A stretch of 56,963 nucleotides of DNA from Pirellulales bacterium (GTDB lineage Bacteria > Planctomycetota > Planctomycetia > Pirellulales > Thermoguttaceae), in the NCBI GenBank assembly GCA_016936015.1, contig JAFGPV010000203.1:1-56963 (forward strand), given 5' to 3'. Every line of letters begins with the position of its first letter. Position 1 is the stretch's first letter. The notes under the pieces are model-generated. The model saw only the letters and a program-made list of their open reading frames with translations, was not told the DNA's origin and did no database searches. This document shows, one piece after another, positions 17,973 to 26,033 of this stretch. Both the position numbers and the translations under genes were made by a program.

Positions 17973-18882
17973 GAACATTGAGACGCTCCATATTTTTTGC
18001 GACGTGGTCCTTCACCAGAGTTTCTCGCAAGGGGCACAGCTCAATGACGTCAGCCAATCGGCGGCTACGCAATCGGTGCATCGATTGGAGAAACATTTCG
18101 GCGTGCAGTTGGTGGATCGGACCAAACGTCCCTTCGTGCTGACGCCCGAGGGCCAGGTTTGCTATGAGGGCTTTCGGGAGGTCCTCGAGCTGTACGATTC
18201 GGTGGTGGCGCAGGTTCGCTCGCTGCGGATGGAGATCAGCGGATCGATCCGAGTGGCGGCGATTTACTCGGTGGGCCTGCACGACATGAGCCGGGTGATG
18301 CAGGAGTTTATGCGGAGTTACCCAAAGGCCAAGGTCCGGCTGGAGTACCTCCGTCCGAACAAGGTTTACGACGCCGTGCTCAATGCCGAGGTAGACCTGG
18401 GCATTGTTTCCTATCCCGTCGCTTCGCCTGATCTGAAAGTCATACCGCTGCGGAGCGAGCGGATGGTGGTCGTTTGCCCGCTGAACCATCCGCTGACAGC
18501 GCATCAGGCGGTCACCGCGGAACACCTGCAAGGGGAGAATTTCGTAGGCTTCGACCGCGATTTGAGCATCCGCAAGGAGATCGACCGCCACCTGCGGCAG
18601 CGCTCGGTAAACATCCGGATGGCGATGGAATTCGACAACATCGAAACGATCAAGCAGGCGGTGCAGATCGGCGCGGGAATCAGCATTTTGCCCGAGCCGA
18701 CCGTCCGCGCGGAGATCCGCAACGGCACGCTGGCTTCCGTCCGCCTGATCGCCCCGGAGCTGCGCCGCCCGATCGGCATCATCCACCGGCTCCGCAAGGT
18801 CTTTACGCCCACGGCCGGCAAGTTCATCGAGATCCTTCAGCAGTTTCAGAAGCAAATGGTGGAAGAAACGCCGGAAGAATAG
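17971..18882 (+). CDS. LysR-family transcriptional regulator
   Basis: 303 residues. The winged helix-turn-helix covers residues 1-60 (SFSQGAQLNDVSQSAATQSVHRLEKHFG), followed by the linker helix and a periplasmic-binding-like effector domain from about residue 90 (ISGSIRVAAIYSVGLHDMSRV; later AVQIGAGISILPEPTV). The family acts as tetramers that respond to small ligands. Its downstream neighbour on the same strand is the corrinoid activator, 35 bases after the stop with a hairpin in the gap, so co-transcription is possible. The ligand is not predictable. Confidence 0.92.
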   Translation: MNIETLHIFCDVVLHQSFSQGAQLNDVSQSAATQSVHRLEKHFGVQLVDRTKRPFVLTPEGQVCYEGFREVLELYDSVVAQVRSLRMEISGSIRVAAIYSVGLHDMSRVMQEFMRSYPKAKVRLEYLRPNKVYDAVLNAEVDLGIVSYPVASPDLKVIPLRSERMVVVCPLNHPLTAHQAVTAEHLQGENFVGFDRDLSIRKEIDRHLRQRSVNIRMAMEFDNIETIKQAVQIGAGISILPEPTVRAEIRNGTLASVRLIAPELRRPIGIIHRLRKVFTPTAGKFIEILQQFQKQMVEETPEE

Positions 18883-18884
18883 CC

Positions 18885-18905
18885 GAAGCGGCAAGATGCC
18901 GCTTC
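18885..18905. repeat. Small perfect hairpin, GAAGCGGCA type
   Basis: A 9-bp stem (GAAGCGGCA / TGCCGCTTC) with loop AGA lies between the LysR gene and the RACo gene. The same AAGCGGC...GCCGCTT motif recurs as a pair at about 44798-44890. It is a dispersed element; without a T-tract it is unlikely to be a full terminator. Confidence 0.7.
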
Positions 18906-18917
18906 TACATTACACTT

Positions 18918-20561
18918 ATGCGCGAATCCGAAGTGTCCGTCCGATTCCAGCCTTCCGGCAGGACGTTTTACGTGCTGCGGGGCACGCGGATTCTCGAAGC
19001 GGCCGCGGCGGCGGGTCTGGTCGTCGAGACGCCGTGCGGCGGCGAGGGGCTGTGCGGCAAGTGCCGCGTTCTGGTGCACGAGCATCCCGCCGAGCCGACG
19101 CCCGCCGAGCGGCAGATCTTTTCCGTCGAGGAACTGCGGCAGGGTTGGCGGCTGGCCTGCCAGGGCGTGATCGCCGGCCCGGTGACGATCGAGATCCCCG
19201 CTGAATCGCTGACGGGGACTGCGCATCAGATCCTCACGCATACGGAGCAAAAGGTCGTGGTTTTGCCGGAGGATCGAACCGCCGGGGACGTTGCGTTGGC
19301 GGTCGACCTGGGGACCACCACGTTGGCCGCCGCCTTGTTGGATTCAGCCACCGGGGCGGAACTGGCCGTTGCGGCGCGGCTCAATCCACAGAGCCGCTAC
19401 GGCGACGACGTGCTCTCGCGGATTGCCTTTGCCCGGGATCAGGCGGACGGACCGACGACGTTGCAGCAAGCCGTCCTGGAGGCGGTTAATCAGTTGCTCG
19501 ATGAACTCTGTCGTCAGTCGGGCGTAGCCGCCGAAACGATCCAGACCGCCGCCCTGGCGGGCAACACGGCCATGCAGCATCTCTTCTGCGGGCTGGACTC
19601 CCGCGGGTTGGGCGAAGTGCCGTTTACGCCGGCCGTCAGTGAGCGCCTTCTGCTGCCGGCCGGGCCGCTCGGATTGAGAATCCGTCCCGAGGGCCGGGCC
19701 TACGTGTTTCCCGTCATCGGCGGATTCGTCGGCGGCGACATCGTGGCAGGCATTCTGGCTTCGGAGCTGACGGAAACGCCCGGGCCGACGCTGTTTGTCG
19801 ATATCGGCACCAACGGCGAGATCGTCCTCTGGGCCGACGGCAAGCTGACGGCCGCCTCGACCGCCGCGGGACCGGCTTTCGAGGGCGCCCGGATCTCCTG
19901 CGGCATGCGCGGCAGCGCCGGGGCCATCGAAAAAGTGGTCGTCGACGGCCGGCTGCGATTGAACGTCATCGGCGATACGCCGCCCTGCGGACTGTGCGGC
20001 TCCGGGCTGATCGACCTGGCCGCCGAACTGCTGCGACACGGGCTGCTCAGTCCGCTGGGCAAACTGCTCACGCCCGACCAGTTTCCGGCCGACGTACCGC
20101 CCGACCTCGGCCGCCGGATCATTCTCCATGAGGGCAAGGTCGCCTTTCTGCTGGCCGACGCCGAGGACTCGGCCACCGGCAGGCCGCTGGTCCTGACGCA
20201 ACGCGATCTCCGCGAGCTGCAGCTTGCCACCGGGGCCATCCGGGCGGGAATCACGATCCTCTTGCGCCGCTCGGGACTTGCGCCCGGCGATCTCGACGAG
20301 GTGTTCCTGGCCGGCGGGTTCGGCAACTTCATCCGCCGCAGCAACGCCCAGCGGATCGGCCTGCTGCCGCACGAGATCGAACACCACCGCATCCGCTATC
20401 GCGGCAACACGGCCCTGTCCGGCGCCGCCGCCGCTGCATTATCTCTGGCCGCCCAAGAGGAAGCCGAACGCCTGGCCCGGCAGACCGAACACGTCAATCT
20501 CTCGGCCGATCCCGCCTTCCGCGACACCTTTGCCGATTCGATGATTTTTCCAGAGGGGTGA
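18918..20561 (+). CDS. RACo-type corrinoid activation protein (2Fe-2S + ASKHA)
   Basis: 547 residues. Residues 1-95 form a plant-type [2Fe-2S] ferredoxin domain with ligands in ETPCGGEGLCGKCRVL and, later, WRLACQG. The remainder is a DUF4445/ASKHA ATPase with LAVDLGTTTLAAALLD (phosphate 1), GGFVGGDIVAGIL, LFVDIGTNGEIVL and FLAGGFGNFIRRSNAQRIG. RACo proteins spend ATP to reduce inactive Co(II)-corrinoid proteins to Co(I), restarting methyl transfer. The ATG at 18918 is used because the ferredoxin fold starts there; the open frame continues far upstream only as a shadow of the LysR gene. No corrinoid protein is adjacent; a UroD-family protein lies at 43.5 kb. Confidence 0.87.
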   Translation: MRESEVSVRFQPSGRTFYVLRGTRILEAAAAAGLVVETPCGGEGLCGKCRVLVHEHPAEPTPAERQIFSVEELRQGWRLACQGVIAGPVTIEIPAESLTGTAHQILTHTEQKVVVLPEDRTAGDVALAVDLGTTTLAAALLDSATGAELAVAARLNPQSRYGDDVLSRIAFARDQADGPTTLQQAVLEAVNQLLDELCRQSGVAAETIQTAALAGNTAMQHLFCGLDSRGLGEVPFTPAVSERLLLPAGPLGLRIRPEGRAYVFPVIGGFVGGDIVAGILASELTETPGPTLFVDIGTNGEIVLWADGKLTAASTAAGPAFEGARISCGMRGSAGAIEKVVVDGRLRLNVIGDTPPCGLCGSGLIDLAAELLRHGLLSPLGKLLTPDQFPADVPPDLGRRIILHEGKVAFLLADAEDSATGRPLVLTQRDLRELQLATGAIRAGITILLRRSGLAPGDLDEVFLAGGFGNFIRRSNAQRIGLLPHEIEHHRIRYRGNTALSGAAAAALSLAAQEEAERLARQTEHVNLSADPAFRDTFADSMIFPEG

Positions 20562-21056
20562 GGGGAAGTTTTCTTTTTCCGCGGTCTGAAGCCTTGGAGC
20601 ATTTTTAGGGAAAAGGAGGATAATGGTATTATTGCCCTTTTTCCGCAGGCGTGAACGCCTGGGCTGGAGAAAAGCAGTTGATCGAAGAAGCCTAAACGAA
20701 ACACATCCCGAAGGGATGGCAGAGGGTAGCCGGGGGTCGGAGCGGAGACCTCCGGGGAAGATGAGGGGAGAAAAATTTTGTACCCGGGGAGGGTGCCAAA
20801 GGGCAGTTCTGGCAACCCTCCGGGTTGCATGAAAAAATTTTCGTGCGATCTCTTTCCGGTGGTCTTCGACCACCGGCTACCGGCTGGCAACCCGCCGGGT
20901 TGCATGAGGAATGATGATCGAGAAGAGGACAACCGCGACCCATGGTCGCGGCTTTGCATGAGGTTACCGGCTGGCAATCCTTCGGGTTATGGAGCAGATT
21001 GGCAGTATCCTCATTTTACCCCCGCGATTGCCATCGCGGGGCGTTGGATTGAGGGA
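20562..21056. repeat. Family A and family B palindromic repeats in a gene-free spacer
   Basis: No gene is seen in these 495 bases. Family A units (an AACCC-purine-GGGTT palindrome plus GTAGCCGG and a GGTGGTC...GACCACC palindrome) occur at about 20698-20756, 20813-20832, 20860-20907 and 20961-20991. A family B unit (CCCCGCGATTGCCATCGCGGGG-type hairpin ending GCGTTGG) lies at 21018-21047. The RACo gene and otsB converge on this region, so the hairpins may serve as terminators. Confidence 0.75.
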
Positions 21057-21896
21057 TCACAGGGATTTCTCGAAGCGAGTCAGGAGGTCGTGCAGGGCGA
21101 CGGGGTTGGGAAGGCGATAGGCGGCGGCGGGGGGGGCTTGGGGGCCGACGCCGACGCTCAGTCCGCCCAGGGAGTTGACCTTTTCCATCGCGTCTTCGTC
21201 GTTGACGCTGTCGCCGGCGTAGAAGGGGAGAATGACCATGTCATCCGTATTCGCCCTCACCCCCGGCCCCTCTCCCGAAACGGGAGAGGGGAGATTTTGT
21301 TGGAGGGCTTCAAGGATGAAGTCGACGGCGGTGGCCTTGCTCCAGCCGAGGCGGGGAATGATTTCGACGGCCCGGGGACCCTCGATGAAACGGAACTGCT
21401 CGAGAGAGGATTCCGCGACGTCTTGGAGTTCCGTCTGCAAGGCGGCGATCCGGTCGGGTTGTACGGCCCGATAGTGGACGGTCAGGCCCCATTGCTTGTC
21501 TTCCAGCCAGGCGCCGGAGTAGGCGGGCAGGATCCGCTGGAGCCTTTGCCCCAGTTGCGCCAGCGAGGGAGCAATGTTCGGGGCCTCGGGATGGACCACG
21601 CGTTGGCCCCGCAGATCGAGTTCCAGGCCGGTGGTGCCGGCATAGTACGCCTCGGGCAGGGCCACCAGGGTCTGAAGTTCCTTGAGGGTCCGGCCGCTGA
21701 GGAAACCCAGGGCGATTTGCGGCCGGCGGGCGAGCCGTTCCAGCAGGCGACGGGCGGAAGGATCGAGCCGGGCCAGGTCGGGGTGCGGTTGGAGCGGCGT
21801 CAGGGTGCCGTCGTAGTCGAACAGCAGTGCCAGGCGCCGGCCCTGCCGGTGAGCGGCCAGCAGGGCCGTCAGCAGTGCTTCGGCCGGGCGGTTCAT
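21057..21896 (-). CDS. otsB: Trehalose-6-phosphate phosphatase (with in-frame repeat insertion)
   Basis: 279 residues, HAD superfamily. Motif I is LLFDYDGTLTPL (nucleophile Asp in DYDGT), followed by ALGFLSGRTLKEL and the cap region. Motif IV is FYAGDSVNDEDAM, the GDD-type site, slightly changed as GDSVNDED. It hydrolyses trehalose-6-phosphate to trehalose. The start overlaps the otsA stop by four bases (ATGA), so the two are translationally coupled. Oddity: residues about 202-215 (LPSPVSGEGPGVRAN) derive from a palindromic element at 21251-21291 that also occurs in the flavoprotein gene. It lies just before motif IV and keeps the frame. Confidence 0.92.
   Translation of the reverse strand: MNRPAEALLTALLAAHRQGRRLALLFDYDGTLTPLQPHPDLARLDPSARRLLERLARRPQIALGFLSGRTLKELQTLVALPEAYYAGTTGLELDLRGQRVVHPEAPNIAPSLAQLGQRLQRILPAYSGAWLEDKQWGLTVHYRAVQPDRIAALQTELQDVAESSLEQFRFIEGPRAVEIIPRLGWSKATAVDFILEALQQNLPSPVSGEGPGVRANTDDMVILPFYAGDSVNDEDAMEKVNSLGGLSVGVGPQAPPAAAYRLPNPVALHDLLTRFEKSL
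21251..21291. repeat. Family E palindromic element inside otsB
   Basis: CGCCCTCACCCCC is followed by a perfect 11-bp stem CCCCTCTCCCG (21267-21277) / CGGGAGAGGGG (21281-21291) with loop AAA. It is nearly identical to the reverse complement of 11129-11168. It is translated as part of OtsB without breaking the frame. Confidence 0.85.
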
Positions 21897-23413
21897 ACCA
21901 ACTCTTCCACGGCTTGCGCGATCTGCTCTTCGACGGATTGGGGCACCTGGAGCAATTTGCTCGCTTCCGAGAGGAGGTTGCCCGCCCAGCAGTAGACGTT
22001 GTTTTCGGCGAGTTGCTGTTGCATCCGCGTGATGCGGTTTTCCTGCTCTTCGACGGGCATGGAGAGGGCGACGTGGAGGGCCTCGGCGAATTCGTCGACG
22101 GCGTAGGGGTTGATCTGCACGGCGTCGGTCAGTTCCCGGGCGGCGCCGGTGAATTTTGAGAGGACCAGGACTCCGCGGCGATCGGTCCGGGCGGCGACGA
22201 ATTCCTTGGAGACGAGGTTCATGCCGTCGTGCAGGGAACTGACCACGCCGACCGCGGCGATGCGGTAGAGCGTGGCGAGCTGCCAGGCATTATGGTGTTC
22301 GTTGAGGAAGACGATCGGCCGCCAGGCGCCTTGCCCGTGCCGCCAGTTGATCTCGTCGACCTGGGCGTGGAGGTCATCGTTCAGTTGGCGGTAGTTGGGG
22401 ATGTGCATCCGGCTGGGGGCGCCGATCTGGAGGAAACAGATTTTTTCCTTCCACTCGGGATGCCGCGTCAGCAGACGGTCCACGGCGGCCAGCCGCTCGG
22501 GAATCCCCTTGGTGTAGTCCACGCGGTCGACGCCCACGAGGATCTTTTCGTCTTTCAGGCCCCATTTTTTCCGCAGCTTGCGTTCGACGTGGTCGAGGTT
22601 CATCGGCAGGCGGGAGGCGGTTGCCTCGGGATCGATGCTGATCGGATTGGGGCGAACGATGGTGGTGTGTCCGCCGCGGGTCACGGCGAAGTGCTCCATG
22701 TCCACCCGGGCCTCCAGGGTGCGGTCGATGGTGTGCAGGAAATTGTTGCAGTGGTACTGGATGTGGAACGAGAGCAGGTCGTTGCCCAGCAGGCCGTCGA
22801 GGATTTCCTCCTGCCAGGGGCAGACGCGGAAGACCTCGCGGTTGGGCCAGGGGATGTGCCAGAAGTGGGCCACGACCAGATCGGGTCGGACCTGCTTGAG
22901 CATCCGGGGCAGGAGCGCGAAATGGTAGTCCTGGATGAAGACCAGCGCGGGACAATCGCCCACTTCCTCCAGCACGGCGTCGGCGAATTTCTGATTGACG
23001 CTTTTGTATTGCAGCCAATCGTCGGTGTCGAAGCGGGGTCGCTTGTAGACCACGTGGCACAGGGGCCAGAGGGCCTCGTTGGAGAAGCCGTAATAATAGC
23101 CCTGCTCCTCTTTTTTGGTCAGCCAGACGCGGCGCAGCGAGTAGCGCGGATCCTCGTCGGGCACGTTGACGCGGTCGTTCTCGTTGACGACGACGCGGTC
23201 GGCGTTGCCGCTGCCGTGTCCCACCCAGACCCCGCCGCAGGCTTGCATGACGGGATCCAAGGCGGTGGTCAGCCCGCTGGCGGGCCTCATGCAGCGGATT
23301 TCTTCGTCCTCGAACACGTGGATGTAGGGCTCGCGATTGGCGACCACCACCAAGGTCGCCCCATCCAGGCGCTCGGCGATGCACTCTTCCAGACGTTGTT
23401 GGGACCAAGACAT
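21893..23413 (-). CDS. otsA: Trehalose-6-phosphate synthase
   Basis: 506 residues, GT20. It joins UDP-glucose (or another NDP-glucose) and glucose-6-phosphate. Visible family marks: LVVVANREPYIHVFED near the N-terminus, ALDPVMQACGGVWVGHGSGN, VFIQDYHFALLPRMLKQVRP, FWHIPWPNREVFRVCPW, ILVGVDRVDYTKGIPERL, and the C-terminal nucleotide site DGMNLVSKEFVAAR. Start preceded by AAGGGAG. First of the otsA-otsB pair. The N-terminal Arg of the canonical GGL loop is not clearly placed, so the exact sugar-donor loop differs from E. coli OtsA. Confidence 0.93.
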   Translation of the reverse strand: MSWSQQRLEECIAERLDGATLVVVANREPYIHVFEDEEIRCMRPASGLTTALDPVMQACGGVWVGHGSGNADRVVVNENDRVNVPDEDPRYSLRRVWLTKKEEQGYYYGFSNEALWPLCHVVYKRPRFDTDDWLQYKSVNQKFADAVLEEVGDCPALVFIQDYHFALLPRMLKQVRPDLVVAHFWHIPWPNREVFRVCPWQEEILDGLLGNDLLSFHIQYHCNNFLHTIDRTLEARVDMEHFAVTRGGHTTIVRPNPISIDPEATASRLPMNLDHVERKLRKKWGLKDEKILVGVDRVDYTKGIPERLAAVDRLLTRHPEWKEKICFLQIGAPSRMHIPNYRQLNDDLHAQVDEINWRHGQGAWRPIVFLNEHHNAWQLATLYRIAAVGVVSSLHDGMNLVSKEFVAARTDRRGVLVLSKFTGAARELTDAVQINPYAVDEFAEALHVALSMPVEEQENRITRMQQQLAENNVYCWAGNLLSEASKLLQVPQSVEEQIAQAVEELV

Positions 23414-23480
23414 AGCACTACTCCCTTCTCATACCCCATTCCTAAGAGGGGAAACAGGAACGATTAGACTTCCTGCCATT

Positions 23481-24722
23481 TTACTCTTTATCGAAGGGGA
23501 CAAAAAGGCAGGACCCCGGTTGATCGAGGCATAAAATCATGGCGAAATAATCGCGTAGATGCCGGGTTAAAAGAAAGTGTTCTAGTACGAATTCGCGGCC
23601 GTTGGCCCCCATCCGGTGGCATTTATCGGCATAGCGGAGCAGATAGCGGATCCGATAGGCAGCCCCGGCCGGGGAATGGGCGAGAAATCCGGTGTGGTAG
23701 TCGTGGACCTGAAGGGCAATTCCCCCGCATGCCCCTCCGATGACAGGTTTTCCCTTCCATAACGCCTCGGTTACGGTCAATCCGAAGCCTTCCCGAAGCG
23801 ATTTTTGCAGTACGATGATCGCCGAGCGTTGCAGGGCGTTGATCTCGCAGTGGGAATCGGGAGGGAGCAGAAGAATTTTGACGTCAGGATCGTCGCCTGC
23901 CCGTTCCTGCACTTCGCGGAGCACCTCGCTCCCCTCGGGGTCATCGTCGGCAGGCCCCCCCGCCAGAGCCAATTGAACTTGGGGGTGGTACGGCTTGAGC
24001 AACCGGTAGGCCTCCAGTACGCCCAGGGGGTCCTTGAACCGGTCAAACCGGGAAATCTGCACCAGCAGCGGCCGCTCCGGATCGATGGCGAACCGGTGGA
24101 GCACCTCCAGCCGCTCGGTCTCCGTCAACGGACGGTTCTTGTCGGAAAGCGGATCGATGGAGGGAGGAATGATGTACATCGGCAGTTGCAGGGGATGGGT
24201 GAAGGCGGGCATGGAAAAGATCGTCGCCTGGTACTTGGCCAGCCCTTGCTCGACGTACTTCCAGACGGACCGCTGCGGCCGCGAACAGTCGATGTGACAG
24301 CGCCAGATCCACTGTTTCACCTTTCCTTCGGGCGTGAACTGAGGCAGATACAGCGGCTGGGGATCGTGGACGATCACGATCTCGGCTTCGAGATTCAAGC
24401 GCCGGGCGTTTTCGCGATTGACTTCGGAGTGCAGATCAAAATCGCTCTGCTTCAGGGACACTTCCTGCCCTTGCAGTCCGTTATGAAAGGTCTTGGTCAC
24501 ACGGTAATAGTCCGGCGGGCCGGTCACGACTTCCCAGCGGGCGTCGATTCCCAGTTCGCCCAACAGGGGGATCATCCAACGGAGGATCTCCGCCACGCCG
24601 CCGCCGTTGCGGGTGGAATTGACGTGGATGATACGTTTGTCGGCGAGCACTTCGGCCATCCGTCGCAGGCGTTGGATTTCCTGTGCGCCGACGACTTCCT
24701 CATAGCGATCCAATAATGTCAT
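23481..24722 (-). CDS. TreT-like trehalose glycosyltransferring synthase (GT4)
   Basis: 413 residues. The N-terminus IIHVNSTRNGGGVAEILRWMIPLLGELGIDARWEV is the characteristic TreT opening, and the C-terminal GT-B half has LLVQISRFDRFKDPLGVLEAYRLLK and the donor motif REGFGLTVTEALWKGKPVIGG (E-x7-E). TreT makes trehalose directly from NDP-glucose and glucose, and the reaction is reversible. Located next to otsAB, which suggests two routes to trehalose in one cluster, although a related GT4 activity cannot be excluded. It precedes otsA on the same strand with a 67-base gap and follows the DUF5752-like gene after four bases. Confidence 0.82.
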   Translation of the reverse strand: MTLLDRYEEVVGAQEIQRLRRMAEVLADKRIIHVNSTRNGGGVAEILRWMIPLLGELGIDARWEVVTGPPDYYRVTKTFHNGLQGQEVSLKQSDFDLHSEVNRENARRLNLEAEIVIVHDPQPLYLPQFTPEGKVKQWIWRCHIDCSRPQRSVWKYVEQGLAKYQATIFSMPAFTHPLQLPMYIIPPSIDPLSDKNRPLTETERLEVLHRFAIDPERPLLVQISRFDRFKDPLGVLEAYRLLKPYHPQVQLALAGGPADDDPEGSEVLREVQERAGDDPDVKILLLPPDSHCEINALQRSAIIVLQKSLREGFGLTVTEALWKGKPVIGGACGGIALQVHDYHTGFLAHSPAGAAYRIRYLLRYADKCHRMGANGREFVLEHFLLTRHLRDYFAMILCLDQPGSCLFVPFDKE

Positions 24723-24726
24723 TCCG

Positions 24727-25404
24727 CTACCTCGCCGTTTTCATCAACGTTGTCGGGGAATAATCCTGGAAGATCTGGAGCAATTCCTGGCGCAACTGGT
24801 TCAAGTTCAGGAAATAAAAGTCGACCGCCCGGAGCCGGGCGATCAGGGCGTTGGGGGCGTCGATGCCCTCCAGCCAGGCCGAAAAATCGTCGGTGGCGCC
24901 CTCCAGCCGGCGGCGGGCCTCGTGGATGTGGAAGAACAGCGAGCGGAGCGACATCCGCCCGACGGCCTGGGCCAACTCGGCCGTGGTGGTGAAGCGCTCG
25001 CCGGTGTCGTAGGCGATCAGCGTGGACTCGACCCAGTGCAGTTCCCGGCCGGGACGGCACCAGGGGACCCGATTCAATCCCCAGAGCCGGTCCTCGACGA
25101 GGTTGATCAAGTCGGTCCGCAATTCGGCCAGCGAGCGGTAGCGGTAGGGATCGATCAATCCGAGCTGCTCGCCCAGGACCTGATCGCCCAGGCCCTCCCA
25201 GCACCAGCGGGCCAGGTCGTTGGGGAATTCGTAAAGCTCGAAATAATCCTCCAGGGCGCAGCGCATGAGGTGGTGTTCGAGGACCGCATCGTTTACCGAG
25301 CGGAGCGCGTCGAGCATCTCCCGAAGATTCGAGGATACCCGACCGATCGCCCGGCGCGACAGGCTGCAGTCGTACAATATGAACGTTTTCCCGGTGTTCG
25401 TCAC
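24727..25404 (-). CDS. DUF5752-like protein of trehalose cluster
   Basis: 225 residues with no enzyme motif I recognise. The sequence is all-helical in appearance, Leu/Arg-rich, with conserved-looking blocks TFILYDCSLSRRAIGRVSSN, LEDYFELYEFPNDLARW and SLRSLFFHIHEARRRL. I associate this composition with DUF5752, which occurs next to TreT-type genes. Its stop lies four bases before the treT-like start, so a joint transcript is nearly certain. A regulatory or scaffolding role for trehalose synthesis is inference from position only. Confidence 0.6.
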   Translation of the reverse strand: MTNTGKTFILYDCSLSRRAIGRVSSNLREMLDALRSVNDAVLEHHLMRCALEDYFELYEFPNDLARWCWEGLGDQVLGEQLGLIDPYRYRSLAELRTDLINLVEDRLWGLNRVPWCRPGRELHWVESTLIAYDTGERFTTTAELAQAVGRMSLRSLFFHIHEARRRLEGATDDFSAWLEGIDAPNALIARLRAVDFYFLNLNQLRQELLQIFQDYSPTTLMKTAR

Positions 25405-25543
25405 AGTCCGCCTCCTCCACTTACAATCATAGATTATTTTCGCGTCTTCGTCATTATTTTCGGTATTTTCAGTTCCGCCGACGCCGCATTCGCCCTGGGG
25501 GCTTTGCCCCCCGGCGTCTTTCTCGGCGTCGGCGCCGGTCTGC

Positions 25544-25894
25544 TCAGAGGAGGAAGTAATTCCCCAGTACGTTGGTGACGGCCCAAAGGATCAACGCCGA
25601 GGGAAAAACCACCTTGACGAAATGGCGGAAGTCCTGCCAGGTGGAAGGGCTGCCGTCGGCCGTGGTGCTTTGTCCCGAGCGTTGGTCCACCCATCGCGCG
25701 ACGATGATCCAGCCCAGGACGAGGAAAAAGCCGATGTCGATCCAGGACCACCAACTGGCGTCCTCCGTGGCGTTGCTGTAGAGGAGGACGAACAACAGGG
25801 CCGGCCCGATGAGCAACCAGGTCAGATGGGCGCCCAGCGCGGTGAAACTCCCCGCGGATACGTTGCGCTCCGGACGGTTTTCCGAACCATTCAT
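25544..25894 (-). CDS. Small membrane protein, unknown
   Basis: 116 residues. Three hydrophobic segments: HLTWLLIGPALLFVLLYS (about 24-41), WIDIGFFLVLGWIIVARW (about 50-67) and VVFPSALILWAVTNVLGNYF (about 95-114). The last runs to the C-terminus. ATG at 25894 with GGAGG 11 bases upstream; a TTG-started extension to 25912 is possible. No family recognised. It may be a small integral membrane protein of the PspC/DUF type; no context helps. Confidence 0.6.
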   Translation of the reverse strand: MNGSENRPERNVSAGSFTALGAHLTWLLIGPALLFVLLYSNATEDASWWSWIDIGFFLVLGWIIVARWVDQRSGQSTTADGSPSTWQDFRHFVKVVFPSALILWAVTNVLGNYFLL

Positions 25895-25987
25895 AATAGT
25901 GATCGCCTCCAAAATATCGTTCAGGGCAAACGGCGCCGGGAAGCGCCGCTCGATTATTGATCGTCAGACAAAAGGGGTTTGGTTTCG

Positions 25988-26020
25988 TCCCCCGCGACCG
26001 CCGTCGCGGGGCGTTGGGGC
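25988..26020. repeat. Family B palindrome
   Basis: A GC-rich hairpin of the form CCCCGCGAC-CGCC-GTCGCGGGG followed by CGTTGGGG. It lies just beyond the stop of the CsrA-receiver gene (26034, minus strand) and may terminate it. Other copies: 21018, 26892, 45677 and 49107. Confidence 0.8.
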
Positions 26021-26033
26021 ATCGACGCCGGAA

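Noticed and set aside
18474-18917. Longer RACo protein starting at 18474
   Set aside because: The extension overlaps the LysR gene in another frame and shows no ferredoxin-like sequence; the ATG at 18918 begins the 2Fe-2S fold.
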